Positions 35,360-44,454 of a stretch of 64,000 bases of DNA are shown in pieces. Made by a program: the position numbers and the translations under genes. The notes under the pieces are model-generated. The model ran no database searches and had not been told where the DNA came from. It was given only the letters and a program-made list of their open reading frames with translations. Positions within the stretch are counted from its first letter, which is position 1. Each line of letters starts with the position of its first letter. This stretch comes from Saccharothrix sp. S26 (GTDB taxonomy: Bacteria; Actinomycetota; Actinomycetes; Mycobacteriales; Pseudonocardiaceae): contig NZ_JAJUWT010000012.1 of assembly GCF_021390395.1 (NCBI RefSeq), forward strand, positions 186,001 through 250,000. Reading direction: 5' to 3'.

Positions 35360-35497
35360 GGAGCAATCGGGCCTACGGACACCCGCAACCGCGGACCGGG
35401 CCGGGTCGTCACGTCGAAGAAGTGCTTTTGCGGATACAGGTGGTTCGACCTCCGATACGTTGGCCCCGGGGAACTGATCTTCGACAGGGGGTGCGGG

Positions 35498-37771
35498 GTG
35501 GCAGACCGGTTCGGCGTGTTGCTGCGCCGGTTCCGTCGGGAGGCGGGGTTGACGCAGGACGAGTTGGCCGTGCGGTCGGGGGTCGCGGTGCGCACGGTCC
35601 GGCGGTTCGAGACCCAGGCGGGCGTGAACCCGCAGTTGAGCACCGTGCGGCAGTTGGCCGAAGCGCTGGCGCTGTCACCCGCGGAGCACGCCACCCTGCT
35701 GGCCGCGGTGGGTCAGGCCGACGAGCCGGCCCCGTCGGATCGGCCCGTGGCGCCGGCCGACGCGGCTCGCGTCCAACCGGGGCGGTACCTGACCGCGAAC
35801 GAACGGGAGCTGGTCGAAGCGGCCGACGAGCTCGCCGACGTGGTGCGGGCGCGGTGGCAGCAGGAGGAGATGCGGCGTCGGATCCACGACCCCGGCCCGT
35901 TGCCGCTGCGCTGGCGCTCGGTCGGCGCGGAGCTGACCGACCCCGACGCGCCGACCGACCTCGCCGGCACGCTCGACGCGATCGTGCCCTGCTACCGGCG
36001 CGTCCCGTCCGGGCGGCTCGTCGTGCTCGGCCGGGCGGGCGCGGGCAAGAGCATGCTCGCCGTGCGGCTCGTGCTGGACCTGCTCAACCCGTCGACCGCG
36101 GCCGGCGCGGTCCCGGTCGTCGTCGGCATCGGCTCGTGGCACCCGGTCCAGACGTCCTTCCACGAGTGGCTGGTCGCCGAGCTGACCCGGCACTACCCCG
36201 GCCTCGCGCGGCCGAGCCGCAGCGGCGCCACGCTCGCCGCCCGGCTGATCGAGAGCGGTCGGATCCTGCCGGTGCTCGACGGCTTCGACGAGATCGCCGA
36301 AGGGCTGCACCGGCCGGCCCTCGTCGCGCTCAACCAGATCGTGCTGCCGCTCGTGCTGACCAGCAGGCCGGACGAGTACCGGGACGCCGTCACGGCCTCC
36401 CGGGTGCTGCGCGGCGCGGCCGCGGTCGAGCTGGCCGACCTCACCGTCGCGGACCTCGCCGACCACCTGCCGCGCACGGCGCGCCGGACCGCGGGCGACC
36501 TCGCGACCGCGTGGGACCCGGTGCTGCGCGAACTGGCCGAACGGCCCGACCTCCCGCCCGCCGTCGCGCTCACCACCCCGCTGATGGTCGGCCTCGCCCG
36601 CGCCAACTACAGCGACACGACCGGACGTGACCCGGCCGAGCTGCTGGACGCGCGGCGGTTCCCCACCGCGGAGAGCATCGCCGACCACCTGCTGGCCGGC
36701 TTCGTGCCGACCGCGTACCGGCACCAGCCGCTCGACCGCGCGGTGGGCCTGGACCAGCGCTGGTCGGTGGAGGAGGCAACGCGGTGGCTGCGCTTCCTCG
36801 CCGCGCACCTGGACGGGCGGCGCACGACCGACCTCGCGTGGTGGGAGTTCGGCACCGCGTTCGGCCGCGGTTCGCGGACCTCGCTGCTCGGCCTGGTCGC
36901 GGGCGTCACGACCGCCGTGGTCGACTGGCTGGTGGAAGGGGTCGCGAGCGCGTTCGGGGTGACGATCGGCTCCAGCTCCTGGTTCCTCTCGGGTCTGCTG
37001 ATCGGGTTCCTGGGCGCGGTGCTCATGGTGGTCACGTACGCGGTCACGGTCGGCCGCGGGGTGCCCGCGCCGTTGTACCTCCGGATCAGCGTGCGGGGTG
37101 GTCGACGGCGGCTGAGCGCGCAGACCAGGAGCCGGTTGCGGACGGGCGCCCTGTGCGGGTTCGTGTTCGGTGTCCTGCTGGGCACGGCGCACCGGCTGCT
37201 CGCCGTGGTGACCTCCCGTTCCGCGGCCGCGGTGGGCTCGTGGGTCTTCGACGCGGTGGCGTTCGGGCTCGTCTACGCGGTCGGGGTCGGGTTGGTGTTC
37301 CGGGTGCTCGGCCTGATCGAGACACCGGTGGACCTCACCTCGGCCGGCAGGCCCGCGGACCTGATCCGGGCCAACCGCGCGGTGCCGGCCGGACCGGCGC
37401 TCGTGCTGGCGCCGCTGTTCGCGGGCTTCATCGTGGCGGCGGCGGAGGTGCTGGACGCGCTCGACGTCGGTCGTCCGTTCGGGATCGACCTGGACTGGGC
37501 GCCGTCGCTGGTGGTGGCGGCGGCCCTGGTCAGCGCGGTCGCCGGTGCTGCCGGCTACGTGCTCGGCATGACCCCGTGGGGCCACTGGCTGGTGTTCGCC
37601 CGGATCTGGCTGCCGCTCACCGGCCGGCTGCCCTGGGCGGTGGTCGCGTTCCTCGAGGACGCGTGCCGGCGCGGCGTGCTGCGCCAGTCCGGCCCGTACT
37701 ACCAGTTCCGGCACGCCCGGCTGCAAGCGCACCTCGCCGCCGCGCGGCAGCCGGTCAGCGATCCGGCGTGA
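35498..37771 (+). CDS. HTH-NACHT STAND NTPase with membrane C-terminus
   Basis: 757 residues: an Xre-type HTH (residues 5-60, LRRFRREAGLTQDELAVRSG), then a NACHT NTPase with Walker A GRAGAGKS (178-185), Walker B ILPVLDGFDEI (257-266) and sensor-like LVLTSRPDEY. The C-terminal third (~465-710) has about six membrane helices, such as SSWFLSGLLIGFLGAVLMVV. Bacterial NACHT proteins include anti-phage defence ATPases; this one may act at the membrane. GTG at 35498 follows AGGGGG and begins the HTH. Its stop overlaps the convergent type VII gene by 17 bp. Domains are clear, role inferred. Confidence 0.8.
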   Translation: MADRFGVLLRRFRREAGLTQDELAVRSGVAVRTVRRFETQAGVNPQLSTVRQLAEALALSPAEHATLLAAVGQADEPAPSDRPVAPADAARVQPGRYLTANERELVEAADELADVVRARWQQEEMRRRIHDPGPLPLRWRSVGAELTDPDAPTDLAGTLDAIVPCYRRVPSGRLVVLGRAGAGKSMLAVRLVLDLLNPSTAAGAVPVVVGIGSWHPVQTSFHEWLVAELTRHYPGLARPSRSGATLAARLIESGRILPVLDGFDEIAEGLHRPALVALNQIVLPLVLTSRPDEYRDAVTASRVLRGAAAVELADLTVADLADHLPRTARRTAGDLATAWDPVLRELAERPDLPPAVALTTPLMVGLARANYSDTTGRDPAELLDARRFPTAESIADHLLAGFVPTAYRHQPLDRAVGLDQRWSVEEATRWLRFLAAHLDGRRTTDLAWWEFGTAFGRGSRTSLLGLVAGVTTAVVDWLVEGVASAFGVTIGSSSWFLSGLLIGFLGAVLMVVTYAVTVGRGVPAPLYLRISVRGGRRRLSAQTRSRLRTGALCGFVFGVLLGTAHRLLAVVTSRSAAAVGSWVFDAVAFGLVYAVGVGLVFRVLGLIETPVDLTSAGRPADLIRANRAVPAGPALVLAPLFAGFIVAAAEVLDALDVGRPFGIDLDWAPSLVVAAALVSAVAGAAGYVLGMTPWGHWLVFARIWLPLTGRLPWAVVAFLEDACRRGVLRQSGPYYQFRHARLQAHLAAARQPVSDPA

Positions 37772-38756
37772 ACTCGGTGTCGAGCGTGGGCAGGTTGTCG
37801 CCCTGCTCGTCCAGCGAGTCGACCTCGGGCGGGGCGGGGAACACGAACAGGGAGTTGGTGGCCGGGTCCCGCAACCCCGCGCCGAGGTGGTTGATCGCGG
37901 CGACGATGTCCTGCTCCTGGTCGTGGTAGGACTTGGCCACCTCGCCGAGGAAGCCCTTCATGTCGGCGTCGGCCTTGTTCGGGCTGTCGTGGCTGATGGT
38001 CCGGGCGACCTGCGGGCTCACCCGGATGTTGTTGAACCCGGCCACCACCGACGCGGCGTCCTTCGCCGAGACCGCGGCCAGCCCACCCGCGGCCACGCCT
38101 CCCCAGACGGTCCACGCGGTGGCCGCGGCGATGCCGACCAGCAGCACGACCTGGGCGGCGTCGCCGAAGCCGACCTTCGCCACCTTGTTGAACGCCTCGA
38201 TCGACTTCTGGCCGACGTCCCAGACGTTCTCGTTGAGCTTCTTGCGCAGGTGCATGTGCATCGACAGCGACGCCGCCAGCAGGTTGACCGCCACGACCTG
38301 GTTGTCGACCTTCTCGTCGAACTTCGTCAGGATCTTCTCCTGGAAGGCGTCCTTGGCGTGGCCGTGCCAGCCCCGGATCTTGTAGTCGATGTTCCGCGAG
38401 ATCTGCGTCGGCGTGTCCTTGCCGGCCAGGTCCGCGATACCGCCGCCGATGTCCGGCACCGGCACCTCGGTCCCGCTCGGGTTCAGGGCCGGGAAGTCGT
38501 GCTTGAGCGCGAACGACGTGCGGCCCAGCGTGTTCAGGGCCCGCTGCATCCCCTTCGGGTCCGGGGTGGCGAAGCTCTCGTACAGGTCCGGGTAGCCCAG
38601 GTAGAAGTCGGTGTCGGGGAACAGGTCGAGGTCGAACGGGTTGTCGATGTCGAGGCCGAGCAGCTTCATCTCCCGTTCGCGCAGCACGGCGGCCCGCGCC
38701 GCGTCGGCGACGTCCTTGCCGAGTTTTCGCAGCTCGTCCTTGGTGTGGAAGGTCAT
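37755..38756 (-). CDS. type VII-associated protein, last gene of the operon
   Basis: 333 residues, mostly helical, with a hydrophobic segment near 205-235 (VVLLVGIAAATAWTVWGGVA) and a W-x-G-like IRGWHGHAKDAFQEKI. The C-terminus is acidic. No enzyme motif. As the final gene of the leftward type VII operon, 34 bp after a WXG-like gene, it is probably another exported or accessory helical protein. Not assigned to a named family. Confidence 0.6.
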   Translation of the reverse strand: MTFHTKDELRKLGKDVADAARAAVLREREMKLLGLDIDNPFDLDLFPDTDFYLGYPDLYESFATPDPKGMQRALNTLGRTSFALKHDFPALNPSGTEVPVPDIGGGIADLAGKDTPTQISRNIDYKIRGWHGHAKDAFQEKILTKFDEKVDNQVVAVNLLAASLSMHMHLRKKLNENVWDVGQKSIEAFNKVAKVGFGDAAQVVLLVGIAAATAWTVWGGVAAGGLAAVSAKDAASVVAGFNNIRVSPQVARTISHDSPNKADADMKGFLGEVAKSYHDQEQDIVAAINHLGAGLRDPATNSLFVFPAPPEVDSLDEQGDNLPTLDTEFTPDR

Positions 38757-38790
38757 GGTCGGCTCCTGGTGGTCTGCCGCGGTGATCCGC

Positions 38791-39135
38791 TCAAGCGGGG
38801 GTGTGGTTCAGCGACTCGGTCTGGCGCGCCATCGCGTCCGCGATCCGGGCGTCGGTGGCGGCGTAGGTGTCGACCACATGCTCCATGGCCCTCCCGATCT
38901 TGACCGCGTTGCCCGCGCAGGCGTCCAGGACCTTCACGATCTCCCCGCGCAGGCCGCTCCAGCTCTGCGCGAAGGCCCCGGTGTCACCGGTCACCGGCGG
39001 ATCCTCGGCGATGTTGTCGTCGGCCAGGTTGGTGTTGCGCGCGTCGTTGGCCAACACGGCGTAGGTGTAGGACAGGTCCCGCAGATCCTTGCGGGCGACG
39101 TTGTTGAGCGATTCGAGGTTGGTCTGGAACGACAT
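38791..39135 (-). CDS. WXG100-like secreted protein
   Basis: 114 residues, helical, with the W-x-G turn in QSWSGLRGEIVKVLDACAG. The size and the helix-WxG-helix layout fit type VII (ESX) substrates that are exported as dimers. It lies between two larger operon members with short gaps. Its neighbours suggest co-export. Confidence 0.7.
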   Translation of the reverse strand: MSFQTNLESLNNVARKDLRDLSYTYAVLANDARNTNLADDNIAEDPPVTGDTGAFAQSWSGLRGEIVKVLDACAGNAVKIGRAMEHVVDTYAATDARIADAMARQTESLNHTPA

Positions 39136-39162
39136 GCGTTGCTCCTCCTTGACGTGGACGGG

Positions 39163-40692
39163 TCACCGGTCGCGGGGCGACTCGGCCACCGGCGTCGCCT
39201 CGAGCGCGCCGTTCTCGCCCAGTCGCCAGACGACCTTGGCCGGCCGCGCCTCGGCGTTCGCGGGCGTGGCGACGGGCACCGGTTCGGTGGGCGCGCCGAT
39301 GACGCCTGAGGCGACGATGCCGTCCTCGTCGTCGGCCGCGAACGTGTCCGCGTCGGAGTTGACCTCGTAACGCCGCTGGTGCTCGGCGTCGTCGGCGCCC
39401 GGGCCCCGGGAGGCGAGGGGTGTGGACATCGGCATGAGCGGCACACCGGTCGACGAGGTGTCGCCGGCGGCGGTGGCGACCGGTCGGTCCGCGGTGGTCT
39501 CCTTCGGTGCCCCCGCGGAGGTGGAGCCGCCGGGGGCCAGGCGGTTCGGCGGCCGGACGCCCGCCGTGCCGGTGGTCGAGCGCGCGCCGGCCATCGGCGC
39601 CATGCCGGCGAACGGCATCGCGCCCCCGGTACCGCTGGTCGTGGACGGCAGGCCGGCGGTGGAACTCGGCGTGCTGGGCGAGGACGGCGCGCCGACGGCG
39701 GTCGTGGTGCCGGCCGGGAGCGAGGCGGGCCGGGCGGTGTCGCCGGTCCGGTCACCGCTCGTGCCGGTGGCGGTGCCGGTGGTCGCGCCGGTCGGGTCGG
39801 TCCCGGCGGAGGTCGCCGCCTGGCCCGCTTCGGTGGACGTCGACGTGCCCCCGGTCGCGGGGTCGGCGGGTTGGCCGGTGCCGGAGTCCTCACCGGGTTC
39901 CGGCGATTGCGACGACGTGCCGCCGGTCGCGTCACCGCCGCTGCCCTGGGCGATCTTCGCCAGCTTCTGCAGGAGCTGCACGACCGCGTCCACGATCGTC
40001 AGCACCATGGTGACGAGCTTCATCAGGTTCGCGGCGTTGGCCAGCAGGTTCGCCATGACCGCGGCGACCTCCGCGCCACACTTGTTGGCGATGGCGACGC
40101 ACTTCGCGATCGCCTCACCGATGCTCGCGCCCATGGTCAACGGGGCGCGGGCGATGCCGTCCGCCATCACCGGCACCATCTCGCCGACCGCCTGGCCGAT
40201 CAGCCGGACGATCTCGGCGAGCGCCTTGACCACCTCCTCGCCCGCGCCCGCGATCGCGCCCGCGATCGTCTTCGCCGCCTCGGAGATCGCCGTGACGCCC
40301 TCGGCGAACTGGGCGCTGGTGACCCGGTGCTCGTCGGCGGCCTCACCGGTCCACCCGCTGGTCTCGGTGGTGCCGGCCTGGCGGAGGGTGTCGGCGAGCG
40401 CGCGGATGTCCGTGGCCGCGGTCGCCAGGCCCTGCGCCGGGGTGCTCACCGCGCCCGAGTCGCCGCGGAACTGGTCGAGCGGCTTGGCCAGGAACGACAC
40501 GTGCGGGGTCAGCACGCCCACGCCCGAGCTGCTCAACGTCGCCAGCGGGTTGGGCGCGGAGATGAGCGCCCCGAAGTCGGTCGGTGCGGGCAGGTCGGCC
40601 AACCGGCCCGTGGACCACCGCCCGTCCCGCACGGCGGTGGACACCTCGGAGAGCTCGGCCAGCAGTTGGGCAGTCGTCTTGTCGGTGCTCAT
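39163..40692 (-). CDS. large WXG/PPE-like protein with Ser/Thr/Pro tail
   Basis: 509 residues. The first ~240 are helical with W-x-G (SGWTGEAADEHRVTSAQF) and Ala-rich amphipathic helices, like PPE/WXG substrates. Residues 245-430 are Thr/Ser/Gly/Pro-rich and low-complexity. The end is compact (RPAKVVWRLGENGALEATPV). The ATG overlaps the stop of the EspC-like gene by four bases (ATGA), so the two are coupled. Probably a type VII-exported surface or periplasmic protein. Confidence 0.7.
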   Translation of the reverse strand: MSTDKTTAQLLAELSEVSTAVRDGRWSTGRLADLPAPTDFGALISAPNPLATLSSSGVGVLTPHVSFLAKPLDQFRGDSGAVSTPAQGLATAATDIRALADTLRQAGTTETSGWTGEAADEHRVTSAQFAEGVTAISEAAKTIAGAIAGAGEEVVKALAEIVRLIGQAVGEMVPVMADGIARAPLTMGASIGEAIAKCVAIANKCGAEVAAVMANLLANAANLMKLVTMVLTIVDAVVQLLQKLAKIAQGSGGDATGGTSSQSPEPGEDSGTGQPADPATGGTSTSTEAGQAATSAGTDPTGATTGTATGTSGDRTGDTARPASLPAGTTTAVGAPSSPSTPSSTAGLPSTTSGTGGAMPFAGMAPMAGARSTTGTAGVRPPNRLAPGGSTSAGAPKETTADRPVATAAGDTSSTGVPLMPMSTPLASRGPGADDAEHQRRYEVNSDADTFAADDEDGIVASGVIGAPTEPVPVATPANAEARPAKVVWRLGENGALEATPVAESPRDR

Positions 40693-40994
40693 CGGTGGTA
40701 CTCCCGGACGAGGTGGTCGGCGGAGTTCTCGTCGGTGCTCTGGTAGCCGTCGGCGGTGCGCCGGATGCCGACGCTCATCGTGTCCACCGCGGCGGACACG
40801 TCGCCGATCGCGGCGTTGGCCCGCCCGACCGCGCCGGACAACCCGGCGGTGAGGAACTCGGCGAACGAGCCGAGTGCGCCGTCGGCCACGCGGTCGGGTG
40901 CCCGGCCGGACACCCCGGACAGCTGGTCGGCGATGCCGGCGACCGTGGTGGCGTGCCAGCGCAACTGCTCGACGTCGACGTCGAAGCCGCTCAT
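40689..40994 (-). CDS. EspC-like type VII protein
   Basis: 101 residues of the EspC family: FDVDVEQLRWHATTVAGIAD, then GRANAAIGDVSAAVDTMSVG-like helices and a terminal Y-x-x-T/S-D motif (GYQSTDENSADH). The related C-terminal YxxxD-type signal directs export by ESX systems. It overlaps both neighbours by four bases (ATGA), which indicates tight translational coupling. Confidence 0.75.
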   Translation of the reverse strand: MSGFDVDVEQLRWHATTVAGIADQLSGVSGRAPDRVADGALGSFAEFLTAGLSGAVGRANAAIGDVSAAVDTMSVGIRRTADGYQSTDENSADHLVREYHR

Positions 40995-41413
40995 TCTCCT
41001 CGTACCTCCGGGTTCTCGAAGTAGTCGTCCTCGTCCGCGGCGGACCGGCGGGGACGGCGGCCGCCGGTGTGCGCGACGTCGGCGGGCAGGTGCGCCTTGA
41101 CCAGGTCGAGCGCCGCGCTCGGGCCGACGAAGTCGGTCATGATCTCGGTGATCCGCCCGGCCGCCGCCCGCTGCGCCGCCTGGGCCGTCGCCACGATCAG
41201 GTCGGCCAGCACGTCGGGTTCGAGCGCGCGGGCCCGCGCGGTCAGCCGCAGCCGCTCCAGCGCGCCGCTCACGCCGACCCACGCCTCGACCTCACCGCGT
41301 GGTGCGACGGCGTGCCCGCCGACTTCGCGCAGCCGGGCGTTCGCCCTCGCCGCGCCGTCCACCGCGCCGGCCAGCTCCCGCTGGTAGTCGGCCAGCCACT
41401 GCTCTGCGCTCAC
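40991..41413 (-). CDS. YbaB/EbfC-like protein of type VII loci
   Basis: 140 residues with the YbaB/EbfC pattern: a long helix (LADYQRELAGAVDGAARANA), two beta-strands (VEAWVGVSGALERLRLTARA) and a helical end. YbaB proteins bind nucleoid DNA; versions in actinobacterial ESX-like operons have an unknown role. The start is GTG, overlapping the EspG-like stop by four bases. Confidence 0.7.
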   Translation of the reverse strand: MSAEQWLADYQRELAGAVDGAARANARLREVGGHAVAPRGEVEAWVGVSGALERLRLTARARALEPDVLADLIVATAQAAQRAAAGRITEIMTDFVGPSAALDLVKAHLPADVAHTGGRRPRRSAADEDDYFENPEVRGE

Positions 41414-42219
41414 GATGGTCCCTCTCCTGGTCGCGGTTGCGCCCCGGCGCCGGTGAGCCGGCGGACGAAGCGGTGGATGTCCTTGGGGTGCAACGGGTTC
41501 ACGCTCACCCACCCGTTGTCGCCGTGGTCGATCCGGACCCGCCCGGACGGGCCGTCCAGCCACGACAGCTCGTGGGTGCGGCGGCCGGCGTCGGTCGCGC
41601 CGAGCTGTCCCCGGCCCGTCACCGTCGGCAGCAGGTCCGCCAGCCGGTCCAGCTCGTCCGGGTCGCCGCCGGTGGCCGCGGTCAGCTCGCGCAACCCGTC
41701 CCGCGTGACCGGCCGCGACCGGCCCGCCGCGGCCACGACCCGGGCGTCCAGCGAGATCGGCACCACGAGCGCGCCGGGCAGCCCGGGCACCTCCCGGCAC
41801 ACCGCGTCGGCCAGCCCGTCCCACGCGAGGCGGGTGACCGCGACCCGGTCGGCGTGGCCGCGGGTCAGCCGCTGCCGGCACACCAGCGCCGCCGACCCGT
41901 GCCGCAGCGCCACCACGCCGACCGGTCCGCCGTCGGTCCCGGTGACGACCAGGTCGACGGTCCCCTGCCGGGCGCGCAGCGCGGCCACCAGTTCGGCGGC
42001 CACGCCGACCGGTCCGGTGTCGTCGGCGAGGCCGCGCGCGGTCAACGTCGCACCCGCCATGGCCAGCACCGCGGCACGCGCCGCACCGGTCCGCCCGTAG
42101 CACGGCACCCGCACCGGGTACGGCATCGGCGCGCCGGCGTGCGTGGTGAGCAGGTCCAGCTCGGCGAACCCGAGGTGAACGGCGTGGGAGCGGTCGGTCG
42201 GGTGGTCGGTGGCGATCAC
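41410..42219 (-). CDS. EspG-like type VII chaperone
   Basis: 269 residues of the EspG family: HLGFAELDLLTTHAGAPMPY at the N-terminus, GRTGAARAAVLAMAGATLTA, and a C-terminal strand region (VSVNPLHPKDIHRFVRRLTG). EspG binds and escorts PE-PPE type substrates in the cytoplasm, so it fits with the PPE-like gene at the head of the operon. It starts with GTG and overlaps both neighbours by four bases. Confidence 0.8.
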   Translation of the reverse strand: MIATDHPTDRSHAVHLGFAELDLLTTHAGAPMPYPVRVPCYGRTGAARAAVLAMAGATLTARGLADDTGPVGVAAELVAALRARQGTVDLVVTGTDGGPVGVVALRHGSAALVCRQRLTRGHADRVAVTRLAWDGLADAVCREVPGLPGALVVPISLDARVVAAAGRSRPVTRDGLRELTAATGGDPDELDRLADLLPTVTGRGQLGATDAGRRTHELSWLDGPSGRVRIDHGDNGWVSVNPLHPKDIHRFVRRLTGAGAQPRPGEGPS

Positions 42220-42593
42220 CGCAGCAACCTCCCCGCCACGTCGGTGGCCGTGTCGAGCACGGTCGTCGCGGTGCCCAGCGCGGCGGACACGGTCTCGTCG
42301 AGGTCGACGTAACCGGACAGCACCGAGACCAGCGACCGGTGGTAGTCGCGCAGGTGGTGCTCCGCGGCGCCCAGCTCGCCGGTCAGCCCGGCCTCGCCCG
42401 CGGTGGCGCGCAGCCGGTCGGCCAGCACCAGCGCGAACGGCGAGGTGCCCAGCAGCGGCGGTCGCTGCCCGAGCCGCTCGGCGGAGGCCACCAGCTCCCG
42501 CACCGCGTCCGCCACCTCGCCCAGCGTCTTGACCAACGCGTTCAGTTCCTCGGGCACGACCTCGTAGCCGCGTCCCGGCCTCTCGTCCGGCAT
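42216..42593 (-). CDS. small helical type VII substrate-like protein
   Basis: 125 residues, all-helical (ELNALVKTLGEVADAVRELV, LGAAEHHLRDYHRSLVSVLS), similar in size and helix pattern to WXG100/EspC-like proteins but without a clear W-x-G. It lies between the PPE-like and EspG-like genes and overlaps the latter. Probably a secreted partner of the PPE-like protein. Confidence 0.6.
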   Translation of the reverse strand: MPDERPGRGYEVVPEELNALVKTLGEVADAVRELVASAERLGQRPPLLGTSPFALVLADRLRATAGEAGLTGELGAAEHHLRDYHRSLVSVLSGYVDLDETVSAALGTATTVLDTATDVAGRLLR

Positions 42594-42630
42594 GTCATCT
42601 CCCCCTGTCGATGTGCGCGCGCCCGGCCGG

Positions 42631-43776
42631 TCATTCGCCGATGACCGGTTTGCTGGGGATCCGGTCGTCGGCGAACAGGCCCCGGACGACGTTCGGTTGC
42701 TGCCGCTTGTGGTCCTTGTCGCCGTCCGACCGCGCCATCGGGGTCATGAACGGCGTGAACCCCGTGCCGGCCGGCACGCGCCCGGACGCTTGGAGGTGGT
42801 TCACGGCGGTGCGCAGCACGGGCGCGCCGACACCGGGCTGGAGCGGGCTCCGACCGGTCGCGCCGCCGTTGTCGGGCGTGGTGACGTGGGTGAGCTGGGA
42901 CCACGGCACGCCGTTGCCACCGCCACCGCCACCGCCACCGCCGGGCACGTTCGCCACGGCGGCGGGCGGCGTGAAGCCGGAGGTGGTCGTCAAGCCGGTC
43001 AGGTCCGCGTCACCCATCGCGGCTTGGACAGGTGGCGTGATCAGCGCATCGCTGCCGTGCAGGCTCGACTCGTAGCCGCGCATCACCTCCTCGGCCCGCG
43101 ACTTGGCGGAACCGGCGAGGAAGTCGGCGTCGAACATGCTCGTGCCGCCGACGAACACCGCCCCGACCGCGAACACCACGCCGTCGCCGCTGGTGGTGGC
43201 AGTGGGCGGGCGTTCGGCGTCGGGACCGTCACCCGCCGCGGTCAGCGGTGGTCGTCCGGGTGGCGGGGGCATGGTGTTGCGGGCCCGCGCGAGCGCGTCC
43301 GCCGAGTCCTGCGCGGCCTGCCGCACCTGGCGTGCCCGCGCGCCGATGGCCCCGACCAGCCCGGCCAGCTGGTCGATCCGCTCGGTCGCCCGTTCGGCGG
43401 CCTCGCCCCGCCAGTTCGCCGTGAGCGCCGCGCGTTGTTCGCGCAACGTGTCGGCGTGCCCGGTCAGGGCGTCGGCGTGGCGCCCCCACTCGGCGGCGAT
43501 CTCGCTGACGTCGCCGACGTCCGCCTGCTCCCGCAGCATCCGGTACAGCTCGTCGTGGCTGTAGGCCGCCCAGTTGGTCGGCCCGCGTGAGGCCACCTCG
43601 TCCCCGCCGGTCGGGTCGCCCGGGTTCCAGGCGCCTGCCAGCGCGGCGTTCAACGCGTCGACGACGGCCTGCCCGGCCACGTCGATCTCCGTGAGCACCG
43701 CCGTGATGGCGTCGGCCATCTCCGCCACCCCCGCGGAGACCGCGCCCGCCATCGCCGCGACCGGGTCGTCGATCAT
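42631..43776 (-). CDS. PPE-like type VII substrate
   Basis: 381 residues, the first gene of the operon. The N-terminal part has NWAAYSHDELYRMLREQADV and the W-x-G in LTANWRGEAAERATERI, the PPE-like four-helix organisation. A Gly run follows near 280, and the protein ends with GLFADDRIPSKPVIGE, a pattern I associate with actinomycete PPE-like proteins. Export with the help of the EspG-like protein is expected. The secretion ATPase and channel genes are not in this window. Confidence 0.75.
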   Translation of the reverse strand: MIDDPVAAMAGAVSAGVAEMADAITAVLTEIDVAGQAVVDALNAALAGAWNPGDPTGGDEVASRGPTNWAAYSHDELYRMLREQADVGDVSEIAAEWGRHADALTGHADTLREQRAALTANWRGEAAERATERIDQLAGLVGAIGARARQVRQAAQDSADALARARNTMPPPPGRPPLTAAGDGPDAERPPTATTSGDGVVFAVGAVFVGGTSMFDADFLAGSAKSRAEEVMRGYESSLHGSDALITPPVQAAMGDADLTGLTTTSGFTPPAAVANVPGGGGGGGGGNGVPWSQLTHVTTPDNGGATGRSPLQPGVGAPVLRTAVNHLQASGRVPAGTGFTPFMTPMARSDGDKDHKRQQPNVVRGLFADDRIPSKPVIGE

Positions 43777-44012
43777 TCGCGCGCTCCCACCAGTTCGTCA
43801 GGGCTTGTGGCCACCGATGCTCGGCCCACCGGGGCGGCCATCACCAGGCCATGACGGGGCCATCGACCGGCCATCCATGTCCGGTGCCCGTGACCTGCGA
43901 AAACCTGCCGTGGACCGGCCACGGGACCGTCGAGGCCCGGCTGCGACGAACGAGTGAAGTCGCGGGATCGCCTGGACGAACCGGGCCGGTGCGACGGCAT
44001 CGGGGGTGAACG
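43777..44012. other. gene-free gap upstream of the type VII operon
   Basis: This gap should hold the operon promoter and leader. It contains a locally repeated GGCCA-rich stretch (CGACCGGCCATCCATGTCC, then GTGGACCGGCCACGGG). No coding frame is supported. Confidence 0.4.
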
Positions 44013-44345
44013 GTGGACGACAGCCGGTCGGCGCGGTGGTGGGGTGAGGTGGTCGTGACCAGCATGAGCACGTGTCGGCGTGCGAGTTGCGCGTGCACGC
44101 GCGACGCTCGGGCCTGGTCGTCAGCGAGGCCTTCCTCGCCCTGTACCGGGCGCGAGCACCGCTGCGGGCCGCCCGGTCACCGCAGGCGTTCGCGTTCAAG
44201 GTCCTGAGGGACTCGCTCGTCGACTTCCGGCGCAAGCGCAGCAGGCAACCGGTGCCGGTGGCGGAGGACGTCGAGGGGTGGACCGCGCCGGACGACGTCG
44301 CCGGCCTCGTGGCGCGGCTGGACTTCAGCGGACCTGCACGCGCGC
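44013..44345 (+). pseudogene. ECF sigma factor relic
   Basis: One frame from ATG 44013 reads MDDSRSARWWGEVV. From about 44118 another frame reads SEAFLALYRARAPLRAARSP and KVLRDSLVDFRRKRSRQP, the region 2 of an ECF sigma factor. Region 4 is absent and the frame is broken, so the gene is decayed. Between 44334 and 44454 a third frame reads LHARYADYDLDAAQEDLENR, of unknown origin. Confidence 0.5.
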
Positions 44346-44454
44346 TACGCCGACTACGACCTGGACGCGGCGCAGGAGGACCTGGAGAACCGCCTCATCG
44401 CCGCCGAGCCGCGGCAACGGACGGTCCCGCGCGCGTCCGCGGTCCGAGGCGGGG

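Noticed and set aside
42917..42945. GCCACC repeat run resembling a simple repeat or CRISPR-like spacing
   Set aside because: It is a poly-Gly codon run inside the PPE-like gene; no spacers or longer repeat unit.
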